Source: Chondrus crispus (taxonomy: Eukaryota; Rhodophyta; Florideophyceae; Gigartinales; Gigartinaceae). From it: a DNA stretch of 64,000 nt. Below, one piece after another: positions 31,730 through 40,553 of this stretch (the first letter of the stretch is position 1; each line of letters opens with the position of its first letter). The notes under the pieces are model-generated. The model ran no database searches and was not told where the DNA came from. It saw nothing but the letters and a program-made list of their open reading frames with translations. The position numbers were made by a program, and so were the translations under genes. The stretch is taken from positions 759,618 to 823,617 of the forward strand of contig NW_005179057.1 in the NCBI RefSeq assembly GCF_000350225.1, written 5' to 3'.

Positions 31730-31747
31730 GTGAACGCGGACGTTCAC
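31730..31747. repeat. hairpin motif, copy 2, before 3' LTR
   Basis: The same 18-base hairpin sequence as at 24507-24524, again followed by a G-rich tract (gaagggggggc) and then by the LTR start at 31765. In this copy the G-rich tract is well placed to be the polypurine primer for plus-strand synthesis. Confidence 0.9.
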
Positions 31748-31764
31748 GCTTGAAGGGGGGGCTG

Positions 31765-31793
31765 TGTAGCATAACCGCAGGCTACTGTACTAT
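31765..31793 (+). repeat. gypsy 3' LTR, left portion
   Basis: Begins TGTAGCATAA directly after the G-rich tract. It is interrupted by the copia element after 29 bp. The last five bases (actat, 31789-31793) are the copia target duplication. Confidence 0.65.
31789..31793. repeat. copia target-site duplication, left (ACTAT)
   Basis: ACTAT directly abuts the copia 5' LTR and recurs at 37566-37570 directly after the 3' LTR, the 5-bp size typical of Ty1/copia integrases. Confidence 0.9.
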
Positions 31794-32358
31794 TGTGATT
31801 TTACGACTCATTGCAACCTTCCTTGCGACCCTTCGTAGGTCAACTCAACGTCCGCAGACACGCAGAGGGGCGCACGCATAACCGTGCTCATCGGCGGATG
31901 AGCACGACGGCATCCGGGACAATCGGACGAATTCGAGCATGGTAGGTGACGGCAGTTGCCGACCGTCAGCAAAGCAAGCCCCACAGCATACGGGAAGGAC
32001 GCAGCGGGAGCAATTCAATAGGGCCTACCGGAGCCCTTGCAAGGGCGAACGTAGGCACGGCGATGTGGAAACACGAAGGGGCGAGAAGGGAGAGTTGATG
32101 AGCTGACAATGGCAGTCAGACTACAGCAAACGCGACATCAGCGAGAAGCGAAAAGGCGCGTGAGCGAAGGAAGAAACCAGCCACCTTCAGGCATGAGGGA
32201 GGCTGGTTGGGCGACCGAAAGCGGGTACTTAAAGCGAGCGAGTAGAAGCAAAGTAAAGATAGAAGGCAGATGCCCAGCTTAATGCTGATCGACTTGTGCA
32301 CTACCCTCTCCGGTTCCTATCATTGCTGGCCACCAACACCATGTCTGCACAAATGTTA
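31794..32358 (+). repeat. copia 5' LTR (565 bp)
   Basis: Starts TGTGATTTTA and ends AAATGTTA. Same length and reading as 37001-37565. A TATA-like context is not obvious. The last 18 bases carry the gag ATG at 32341 and its first six codons. No tRNA-primer site was recognised right after the LTR. Confidence 0.95.
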
Positions 32359-33579
32359 GTTATGGGCCCAGACGCAACTACCGCCCACACCTCCATCCTA
32401 TCCCCACCGAAACTCACCAGCGAGACTGATAAATACCAGTGGAGGATTGACGTCAAGACGTGGGCTCGGATCATCAAACAGTATGCACGGGGTGGAGACA
32501 ATAGGGCGAAGGGACTGATGAGCGCCTTAGCCCTTACGCTCTATTTTTCCCTCGCACGCGACCAGCGGAACATTGTCGATAATGCCGTCCAGCGTCAACA
32601 GCTATCACTTAATCTCGACGATGATTCCGATTCCGAAGATAAACCCCCGTCTGCAACTGCGAAGGAACAGTTCAAACTCGTAGATGATATAATCCAATTG
32701 GTAGCGAAAGACACGCCAACTGACGGTATCCGCCGCCTGGTGAAAACATCCCAAGAAATCTACCAATGCATCCGCACCAAGTCGGAGAAGCCACACATCT
32801 TTGCAAGGAAATTCCAAGGACTGGCCAAGCGGTATCTGACCATGTGCAGCCCATCGCATGGTCCACAGGAAAACCAGAACTTCGCCATTTTGCTGCTAGA
32901 GAATGCGAAACTCCCATCAGCGACATTCAACAATATCGTGACACAGCTGGTCACGAAATCCGCGAACAGAATTGAAAACGCAATGGAAACCACAATTGTC
33001 CTCCCTGTAAGCATGTTCACCGACATGCTCGGGAGAACGGTAGATGCACTAGGAGCCATTACGTCATGGGAAGCATACACCGGACCCACTGCACACGACA
33101 AAGCAACACAGAATCTTATCGACGGGACCCGCAGCCTGGCTGCCTCCGTGAGGACGACCGTGTCTGATATTCGTAGAACTTCCGACCATCAGAAAGCCAA
33201 CAGTCGCTCCAACTACGCCATCACCCTCGACGATGCAGTAGATGCACTTTGCGATATGAAGGCTGATGAAGACGTCGCGACGGAACCCCCCGAACCCGAA
33301 GGCCATATACTTATCAAAAAGGGTTCAATGATGATGAAACGTGGAGAACTCAAATACAACGATCGTCAGCCACCCGCGAAGAAACTTAAGGTTTACATCC
33401 CTGCTGGCACCGGGAAAAAAATGAACAGCATATGTAACTCTTGCAAAAAGCAGGGTCACTGGAAGGGTGATTATGAGTGCGAGAATCACTCCATGCACGA
33501 GCAATGGTTAGCGAAAAAGGCGGAGGACAAGAGTGACAAGCAGGGTAATATCACCAGTAACCACCAGTATTTTCAGTAA
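32341..33579 (+). CDS. copia gag ORF (fossil)
   Basis: From the ATG inside the LTR (32341) the frame gives a 412-residue product. The open frame extends upstream to 32296 but that codon is GTG. The body is helical with a capsid-like composition. Near the C-terminus a basic stretch precedes one zinc knuckle (CNSCKKQGHWKGDYEC). It would assemble the particle and bind RNA. The pol ATG is 11 bp after the stop in a different phase. Confidence 0.85.
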   Translation: MSAQMLVMGPDATTAHTSILSPPKLTSETDKYQWRIDVKTWARIIKQYARGGDNRAKGLMSALALTLYFSLARDQRNIVDNAVQRQQLSLNLDDDSDSEDKPPSATAKEQFKLVDDIIQLVAKDTPTDGIRRLVKTSQEIYQCIRTKSEKPHIFARKFQGLAKRYLTMCSPSHGPQENQNFAILLLENAKLPSATFNNIVTQLVTKSANRIENAMETTIVLPVSMFTDMLGRTVDALGAITSWEAYTGPTAHDKATQNLIDGTRSLAASVRTTVSDIRRTSDHQKANSRSNYAITLDDAVDALCDMKADEDVATEPPEPEGHILIKKGSMMMKRGELKYNDRQPPAKKLKVYIPAGTGKKMNSICNSCKKQGHWKGDYECENHSMHEQWLAKKAEDKSDKQGNITSNHQYFQ

Positions 33580-33590
33580 AGGGTTCAGCC

Positions 33591-36500
33591 ATGCTTCTAA
33601 CTGACCCCAATCCAATTGTTGACGAAGGAGCCCCATCCTCGACAGGAGGCATAATCAACGCCGCCACACTTTGTGACCTCCTTGGAATCCAGCTAGTGCT
33701 GGAAACACCGCGAGAGCACTACGAACATGGCTGGGGAGAGGATTGCCATGATGCACGTCCAATCGTAGCTTCGTGGACACTTACCATCATGGACATCCAC
33801 AGCCATCCTGTATCGCTGTCTTTTGACCTCGTACGAGGAGAATCACCCTTAATCATAGGCTTGGACGTTATGCAATACGCCAATGTCTTCAACACCAAAA
33901 GACCGCGGCATATCAACATCCAACGCCCAGGGGACGTCAGAAGCCTCTCTCTGCACACATATATCACGCAGGAGGAGGCACTAGGCGGAACCAAACGGCT
34001 ACGAGTTGAAATAGCACCACACGCGACGTCCACGGTCGCAACCCTGATGTCCAACATCAATTTGCTGGGCAAACGCACACCACTGGCGTTCTCGAAGAAG
34101 ATTCACCGATTCACACATGCGCCTCCAGACGAGATAAAATGCATATGCAAAAATGCAGGAATCTTGAACAAAGAGCTCTCAAACGCCATCGACAAGGTGG
34201 ACGCTGCATGTGAGGTATGCGCAAGAAACGGAAGACCCGCCTACATCCGAAAGGTGTCCTTGACCTACATCAACGCAGCGTTCAACCAAGAGCTGCAAAT
34301 TGACTTCACTCATTGCGATATCGGCGGGGTTCGCTACACGCTTCTGAACATGACTGACAGAGGAACCAGTTGGTCCGAGATGAGAATTGTCCAGAACCAG
34401 AACATGAAAACAATGAAGATATGTGTCGAGCAAGACTGGATTTGTGTTCACGGAGCCCCAAACGCTGTCTCGGGGGACGATGCATACGATAAGGCTGAAT
34501 TTCGGGGCTTCCTTAAGCAACACCACATAGCGTATAAACCCCGACCAGCCAGGCGACACAACAAACTCGGGTCCGTTGAGCGAAAAAACGGCACCATCAA
34601 AGCTATAATTCGAAAGCTTGACAGCGATTTAACTGACGCCGACGCAGAGACAATTGTCGCACGAGCGGTGTTTCTATCCAATCTTTTCTCAGGCTCCAGA
34701 AAACTAAGCTCATTCCAGCTTGTGAAAGGGTACACACCGTCAGTCTTGGGTACCCCTAGCTCTCGCGTTACCCCAGAACTTCTACAAGCACATAAGGAGC
34801 AGACAGCCACGCGCGCAATACACACCCTCTTGCACAGCAACAATCCCAACTTCGTGCCCAGCGACGTACTTAAGGAAGGCGATCCCATCTGGGTGTATTA
34901 CGAAACCACAAGCAATTCTAAGAAGAAAGGTTGGGTGAGAGCCACGGTTGTCGAAGCGCAGCAACACCGAGTACTCGCACGCCGCTCAACCAAAGGACCC
35001 CCGCTGAGAGTGGCATACGAGGACGTCAGGCCAGCACCAATGAGCCAGCTCACACAAGAGCTAATGTCCAGATCCCTAGAAGACGAACTTGAAACAGCGA
35101 ACAACACCGAGGACATGAGCAACCTACCTCGAGATGTTGATTCGTCGGACAGGGGGGTGATTGAGGAAACGAGAATGCCAACAGAGGATGTGTCCGACTT
35201 GCACATCTCACCGGCACTCATGGCCCAGAAGCAATCTACGACAGAGGAAAATCCAATGGCGGACATAGGCAAGGAAAAGCCAGCGAACCATCCACCGCCG
35301 AACGCAAAGCTGGAATCGGACAGGAAAAGGGTCATGAAAAAGATTTCCAACACAATCGGAAAAAATCAGGTTAATCATGGCCGACTTGAGTTTGCCCCAT
35401 CATGGGTTGTACGGGAAGCATTCGACAAAGAGCACGGGTCCAACTGGGCAAACGCATACGAACAAGTGGACGAAGCCGAAGTCCCAACGAAAGCCAACGT
35501 CATACCCTCTCACGTTGTATATAAGGTCAAAACAAGCGAGGATGGGTCCCAAGTCCTTAAAGCCAGGATCGTGCCCAACGGTAACAGGGACTCCGAGAAA
35601 AACGACGTACGAAAGGACTCTTCCACGGCACAGTTCGACGTCATACGCCTTCTTCTCGCGGTAACAACGTTCCTCGGCATGCGCCTTGCCATGGCCGATG
35701 TAAAAGGGGCATACTTGCAAAGCGGGCCGATACGTAGAGAAATCTACGTCCGACCACCAAGGGAGTGGAGAGGCCAGCGAGGAACACTGTGGAGGCTAAC
35801 GAAACTCCCTTATGGAATTGTCGAGGCCGGCAGGCAATGGGCGAAAACTGTGGAGGAGTGGATGCTTACAGAAGGCGGATTACAACGTTTACACGGACTT
35901 AATCAGCTCTACGTACGAAGAAACGGCCTTGGAACCATCATCCTGATCGTAGCGAAGGTGACGGATGATTTCATCTGCGGTGGCGCACTCCATCTGGTCA
36001 CGGCATTCGTAAGAGAACTGGGGAAACGTTTCGAAGTTGGGAAGGTCATCATAGATGGCAAATTCTTGTTTAACGGCTGCGAGATAGAACAAGACGAACG
36101 CGGGTCTGTAAGGATGTCGATGAACGGATACATGAGCCAACTGCAAGAAATACCTCTAAGCAAAGAGAGAAAGCGACAGCCGGACGAAGCAGCCACCGAA
36201 CGGGAAGTTACCCAATTCAGAAGCCTCGCAGGGACCTTGCTATGGTTGGGCAAAGGTGTACTCCCGCCGGCAGCGTACGCGAGTTCCACCATGCAGCAGA
36301 AGTCGGCGTTCCTCAAAGTCGGACACCTCGTCGAAGCGAACGACATCGTCCGAGATATCAAAAAATTGACACCGCACATCATATTCCCCCGATCAACGAG
36401 CGTAGTTCGAGCGATGATATCCACGTTTTCAGATGCTTCATTCAACATCAGTTCAAGAAAGTCATACGGACAAACGGGGTTAGTCTTGGGTATCCGAACT

Positions 36501-36956
36501 CAGTTGGAAGATGGCTCTGAACTTTTCCACGTACTCGATTGGGTTAGCGTCAAACAACGCAGGATATGCCACTCCAGCTATGGCGCAGAAATCTTGGCAT
36601 GCGCCGAGGGAGACGATAGGGGTTTCTACTTGAAGATGGGGATGAGGTCCCTGTTTCCAAAGACAAATATACGTAACGAGATCGTCATTGACTCCATGGG
36701 TCTGTACGACACGATTACGACACTACATGAGGGAAATGAATATCGTTTAAGGCAAACGGTGCAGCGCATCCGTGACAGCTTTGAAGCAGGTGATGTGAAC
36801 ATTATCCGATGGATCCCGGGCGTCGATAATATAGCCGACGCATTAACGAAGAGGAATATCACCTTGTGGAAGAAGCTCAATGAAATCTGCATCACCGGGA
36901 GACTAGATCCTAGCCTCCTTCGCGGACAATCTCTCGACAGCGCCCAATGGAAATGA
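33591..36956 (+). CDS. copia pol polyprotein ORF (fossil)
   Basis: 1121 codons from ATG 33591. In order: a protease-like site with VDEGAPSSTGG near residue 10, a zinc-type integrase N-terminus (CEVCARNG), the integrase core (QIDFTHCD, SGDDAYDKAEF, GSVERKNGTIKAI), a linker rich in charged residues, the reverse transcriptase (LKARIVPNGNRD, LAMADVKGAYLQS, LTKLPYGIVEAGRQW, active-site box VTDDFICGG instead of the usual YVDD), and RNase H (FSDASFN, RICHSSYGAEILA). It stops 44 bp before the 3' LTR, with a G-rich tract (ctggggggtg) abutting the LTR as polypurine primer site. Confidence 0.92.
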   Translation: MLLTDPNPIVDEGAPSSTGGIINAATLCDLLGIQLVLETPREHYEHGWGEDCHDARPIVASWTLTIMDIHSHPVSLSFDLVRGESPLIIGLDVMQYANVFNTKRPRHINIQRPGDVRSLSLHTYITQEEALGGTKRLRVEIAPHATSTVATLMSNINLLGKRTPLAFSKKIHRFTHAPPDEIKCICKNAGILNKELSNAIDKVDAACEVCARNGRPAYIRKVSLTYINAAFNQELQIDFTHCDIGGVRYTLLNMTDRGTSWSEMRIVQNQNMKTMKICVEQDWICVHGAPNAVSGDDAYDKAEFRGFLKQHHIAYKPRPARRHNKLGSVERKNGTIKAIIRKLDSDLTDADAETIVARAVFLSNLFSGSRKLSSFQLVKGYTPSVLGTPSSRVTPELLQAHKEQTATRAIHTLLHSNNPNFVPSDVLKEGDPIWVYYETTSNSKKKGWVRATVVEAQQHRVLARRSTKGPPLRVAYEDVRPAPMSQLTQELMSRSLEDELETANNTEDMSNLPRDVDSSDRGVIEETRMPTEDVSDLHISPALMAQKQSTTEENPMADIGKEKPANHPPPNAKLESDRKRVMKKISNTIGKNQVNHGRLEFAPSWVVREAFDKEHGSNWANAYEQVDEAEVPTKANVIPSHVVYKVKTSEDGSQVLKARIVPNGNRDSEKNDVRKDSSTAQFDVIRLLLAVTTFLGMRLAMADVKGAYLQSGPIRREIYVRPPREWRGQRGTLWRLTKLPYGIVEAGRQWAKTVEEWMLTEGGLQRLHGLNQLYVRRNGLGTIILIVAKVTDDFICGGALHLVTAFVRELGKRFEVGKVIIDGKFLFNGCEIEQDERGSVRMSMNGYMSQLQEIPLSKERKRQPDEAATEREVTQFRSLAGTLLWLGKGVLPPAAYASSTMQQKSAFLKVGHLVEANDIVRDIKKLTPHIIFPRSTSVVRAMISTFSDASFNISSRKSYGQTGLVLGIRTQLEDGSELFHVLDWVSVKQRRICHSSYGAEILACAEGDDRGFYLKMGMRSLFPKTNIRNEIVIDSMGLYDTITTLHEGNEYRLRQTVQRIRDSFEAGDVNIIRWIPGVDNIADALTKRNITLWKKLNEICITGRLDPSLLRGQSLDSAQWK

Positions 36957-37000
36957 ACTGCGAAGTCCCTGAACATGGCTTTTTCAGCGACTGGGGGGTG

Positions 37001-37565
37001 TGTGATTTTACGACTCATTGCAACCTTCCTTGCGACCCTTCGTAGGTCAACTCAACGTCCGCAGACACGCAGAGGGGCGCACGCATAACCGTGCTCATCG
37101 GCGGATGAGCACGACGGCATCCGGGACAATCGGACGAATTCGAGCATGGTAGGTGACGGCAGTTGCCGACCGTCAGCAAAGCAAGCCCCACAGCATACGG
37201 GAAGGACGCAGCGGGAGCAATTCAATAGGGCCTACCGGAGCCCTTGCAAGGGCGAACGTAGGCACGGCGATGTGGAAACACGAAGGGGCGAGAAGGGAGA
37301 GTTGATGAGCTGACAATGGCAGTCAGACTACAGCAAACGCGACATCAGCGAGAAGCGAAAAGGCGCGTGAGCGAAGGAAGAAACCAGCCACCTTCAGGCA
37401 TGAGGGAGGCTGGTTGGGCGACCGAAAGCGGGTACTTAAAGCGAGCGAGTAGAAGCAAAGTAAAGATAGAAGGCAGATGCCCAGCTTAATGCTGATCGAC
37501 TTGTGCACTACCCTCTCCGGTTCCTATCATTGCTGGCCACCAACACCATGTCTGCACAAATGTTA
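37001..37565 (+). repeat. copia 3' LTR (565 bp)
   Basis: Same start, end, length and sequence as the 5' LTR as far as I can read. Preceded by the G-rich tract and followed by the ACTAT duplication. Confidence 0.95.
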
Positions 37566-37570
37566 ACTAT

Positions 37571-38213
37571 ACATTAGATTTAGAATTAGATGTAACGCTG
37601 TAAGGTACGGACCTTACAGCGTGCGGGCGCGCATACCTTCCAGCGCGCGCGCACCAACACGTGTACCACACGTGTACCACACGTGTACCACACGTGTACC
37701 ACACGTGTACCACACGTGTGCTGTCAGGCCCGACGGCTGACAGCGTTACAGTGCGGGCCGGCCCGCACTGTCTACAGTAAGCCGACTACAGTACAGTCCG
37801 TACTGTACTGTAGACGGTTAATTAACTTGTAGAATAAATATAGGGAGCGACCACCGGCGGACGGGACGAGGACAGGCAACCCTCCACCGACGGTCGACCA
37901 CCCAGCTTACTCTACTCACACCGCCGTTCCGCGAGTAGCTACCACCGATCGGGTAGTGGACGCGCGCGACACCGCGGCGAGCTGTGATCCGCCTCCGCCC
38001 GTCAGTACCGGATCCTCAACCGGTACTGCTCCGGGGCGTCGAGGCGTCGATCCACTAGCCTACGCGCGCGCCCCCGCCGACCACGCTCTACCACCCGCTA
38101 CCGGCCCGCTTCCGGTGGCGTTGGTTGGTTCAAGACCCTCGGTACGCCGATCCGGGGTCTTCCGCCGAATATCGCGAACACCCCTCCGCCGTGTGTGGGG
38201 TGTTTATGCGACA
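37571..38213 (+). repeat. gypsy 3' LTR, right portion, palindrome-rich
   Basis: Continuation of the LTR interrupted at 31793. It contains a series of hairpins: cgctgtaaggt/accttacagcg with a 4-base loop (about 37589-37620), gtgcgggcc/ggcccgcac perfect (about 37747-37766), and ctacagtacagt/actgtactgtag with a 4-base loop (about 37788-37815). A G-box tandem array lies at 37658-37712. An aataaatatag segment near 37833 could be a TATA or polyadenylation element. It ends TTATGCGACA, mirroring the TGTAGCATAA start. Confidence 0.65.
37658..37712. promoter_or_regulatory. five 11-bp repeats each with a CACGTG G-box
   Basis: Unit cacgtgtacca repeats exactly at 37658, 37669, 37680, 37691 and 37702, and a sixth CACGTG begins at 37713. 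CACGTG is the core bound by many bZIP and bHLH factors, so this is a plausible LTR enhancer. The regulatory role is inference. Confidence 0.7.
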
Positions 38214-38880
38214 TAAACATTTCTACACGACAAGGAACGAAGAAGTTGGATTTCGCAAATGGACGAACACGTCTCTTCAGAGTAGATGTACTTGGCAGTT
38301 TGAGAGTGAGCTGCCTTTCGTTCGGTATCCAGTTCCTAAAGTTAGCAAGTGTCTGATACGCAGTCTCGCTGAGACGTGTGCTCCCAGTTGCTGTTATCAG
38401 TGATGCAATATTTGTCCAGGTCAATCGAATTCCACAGGAGGCGCCGTCGAACATGCTGTCTATCAGCTGTTCGCACTCCTCAGCTCCATAGACAACGTCC
38501 TGCTCAACGCTTAATCCAATGTCTAATCCAGAAATTCCTTCGCTTTCTTCACAACGGAGCGTGTCATTTCGTTCGGAGTGAGGACTTAATGGAAGTGCGT
38601 CCACGCCGTCATGCATCACGCCTTGTTTTTCTTGGAGGTCGCTTAAAAGCCCGTCTTTCAAAAGGGAAGCATAGGATTCTGATTGACCGTCTAGTAATTT
38701 GAATCCATCGCTTGGACGTTTAGCTGGCTTTGTAGACAGTTGCCTACATGGCCTTGCTCTTTTTCGATGTCTTTCAAGCTCAGGTTCAGAAGAAGATGGT
38801 GCGTGCCCATCCCAAATAGTCCCTTGTGATGTAACATCTTCGGAACGCTTTGCACAAGGTCCGCGTTTTTTAAGAACCTA
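38214..38880 (-). pseudogene. Tnp2-like transposase N-terminal fragment
   Basis: The frame is open from about 38880 leftward. It reads a basic stretch (ERHRKRARPCRQ), an acidic linker, then SLITATGSTRLSETAYQTLA and LPSTSTLKRRVRPFAKSNFF. The last block parallels PDYSTVYRTLSPLLREWGFV in the transposase gene at 692-4482, so I infer the same broad superfamily. The frame continues by chance into the gypsy LTR to 38098, and native sequence is lost at the LTR edge. The remaining part of the gene was not found beyond the other end of the gypsy element. Confidence 0.45.
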
Positions 38881-39322
38881 ACGACTCTTGCTTTGACGCC
38901 CCATCTGTGACGGTTTCGACAAGGTTTGCACCTGGAGGTGCGGCTGCAGTGAAGTTTGGCATGGGCCTCGGCATTAACAAGATTTCAGCAAGCTTACTGC
39001 TCTACAGACGAAAGAAGGTCTTTCGTTACATTTGGCGATGCATACGGTTGTGCCGTTAATATTAAAGCTTGGTTCAATGAATAGAAACGGTAAGAATGAG
39101 ATGCTCCTACTCGCATTTTGATGTGATACCGCACGAAAAAAGCTCAATGGATGCCTGTCATTAAGGGCAACTATGCCATACCGAATTCGGTAATTTCAAA
39201 TTGAGATTTCAGAACCTATATTCTGCTATTGACACGTGCCCATGAAAATGTAACGGATTTTCTCTCAGATGCCCTGCTCGAACTCAGAAAAGGCGGTAGT
39301 TTGATATATCAAACTACAGCCT
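38881..39322. other. gene-free spacer
   Basis: No supported frame or repeat. AT content is close to that of flanking host DNA. Confidence 0.5.
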
Positions 39323-39660
39323 ACTGCATATATAGTTCCAGGACCAGATCCAACTCTCTGCACGCCCCTCGCCCGCAGTCCTGACCCACCATACATCTTC
39401 TTTTCTGGCAGTTTCGTTTCCGGAGTACTGCATATATAGTTCCAGGACCAGAGCCAACTCTCTGCACGCCCCTCGTCCGCTGTCCTGACCCACCACACAT
39501 CATCTTTTCTGACAGTTTCATTTCCGCGAGTTGCGTGTTCGGTTGAAATCTCATGCACAGTAAGTGACGCCACTTCTGCCACAATCCTGACCCACCGCGC
39601 ATCCTCCTTTCTGACAGTTTCATTTCTGCGAGTTGCGTGTTCGGTTGAAATCTCATGCGG
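39323..39660. repeat. about 103-bp imperfect tandem repeat, three units
   Basis: The word cctgacccacc recurs at 39380, 39484 and 39586 (spacing 104 and 102). Units one and two share the first half (actgcatatatagttcca at 39323 and 39427), whereas units two and three share the second half (cgagttgcgtgttcggttga). The open frames on the minus strand here (39265-39710) are by-products of the repeat. Confidence 0.85.
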
Positions 39661-40553
39661 AGACACGAGTGTGCTGCACACGCTGGGTAAGTGAGCACTT
39701 CTCTAGGCAATACCGTTTTGCGATTAGCTACAAAGCTTTAACGTACGTTCGCACATTCTCTAACACATTGAAAGTGTTGAAGAACTGTTCTGACCAGTCG
39801 TCACAGCGTTCCTTGTTTCACTGCAGGTCAACCCGCCCATCGTCTAACTCAGGATCAAGTATGCCATCAGTACGCCCTCCTTGGTCTCTCAGAATTGTAA
39901 TCCACCATCATGACGTACTGTGACCGTAACTGACTTCTCCTGTTATGTTTCTTGGCGTTGATTATTGTATTTAACGGAAGCGCGATGAACCACTGCCGCG
40001 GTTTTTCAGTATTTGGACGGAGTAGATGTAGTGTATATAGCCGTAACAATATTATTTGGTTGCTACAAATAAATGTTATGTGAATGCCGCTAGAACCGCT
40101 ATCGGTTTCATCCTTCGGGATGGAACCGTTTCTGGACCAGCGGGGTGACATCACCTTTGCGAGAAAGGCACTGGACTAACATTTCACTGACTGAGAGTAC
40201 GTCGCGGCATTACGTCTAGTACTGCATTGGGGCTGCAAATGGACACATATTGTCATTGCCCTGGGGCAGCAAAACATAGTCGTCGGTGGCTGCGCAGATG
40301 CAGCGATGATCACGGTCTCATCATTACCTCAATGTAACAAAGTTTGGCCCTGCAAGACCTACTCCGTGTGCAGCTCCAGCCAGTCATCTACCGCCACGGG
40401 CCAGGTAGAGCCGCTGTGCCATAACTATGCTGCTTTCGAGCCAATGGCGTCATTGGTAAAAAATGTGCAAAATCGCGACATGAAATCAGCAAGCGTTGCT
40501 ACATTTATGACACATTTTTTGATGGCCCGGACCAAAATATTTGCGCAGATTTT
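39661..40553. other. gene-free spacer
   Basis: Short frames without motifs. The right-hand part (40306-40553) may include decayed sequence downstream of the SET-like domain of the next gene, but I cannot recognise the rest of a SET fold there. Confidence 0.45.

Larger units (their letters stand above)
31794..37565 (+). mobile_element. Ty1/copia LTR retroelement, looks whole and very young
   Basis: A 5772-bp element bounded by two 565-bp LTRs (31794-32358 and 37001-37565) that appear identical as read, flanked by the 5-bp duplication ACTAT. It holds a gag frame and a pol frame with integrase before reverse transcriptase, which defines the copia order. No break is evident. Identical LTRs imply a recent insertion. 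It lies inside the 3' LTR of the gypsy element in the same orientation. Similar algal copia elements (PyRE1G1/GalEa-like) are known; membership here is inferred. Confidence 0.95.
18454..38213 (+). mobile_element. Ty3/gypsy chromovirus-like LTR retroelement, incomplete
   Basis: A fossil retroelement of the Ty3/gypsy (Metaviridae) type, with domain order protease, reverse transcriptase, RNase H, integrase, chromodomain. Parts seen are gag (18454-19827), pol (19917-24530), a long antisense ORF (29123-26880), and one 3' LTR of about 670 bp split by a younger copia insertion (31765-31793 and 37571-38213). LTR ends read TGTAGCATAA and TTATGCGACA, an imperfect inverted pair. No 5' LTR was recognised, so the element is incomplete (at least one break besides the nested insertion), though its main ORFs are long and open. 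Its age cannot be read from LTR divergence, but it is older than the copia insertion. The element is GC-rich compared with flanking DNA. Confidence 0.85.

Noticed and set aside
32116-32301. 61-codon minus-strand frame, repeated at 37323-37508
   Set aside because: It lies within the copia LTR and is duplicated only because the LTR is. No evidence of coding.
39265-39710. 129-138-codon minus-strand frames with repeated WVR motifs
   Set aside because: They arise from the 103-bp tandem repeat and change phase with it.
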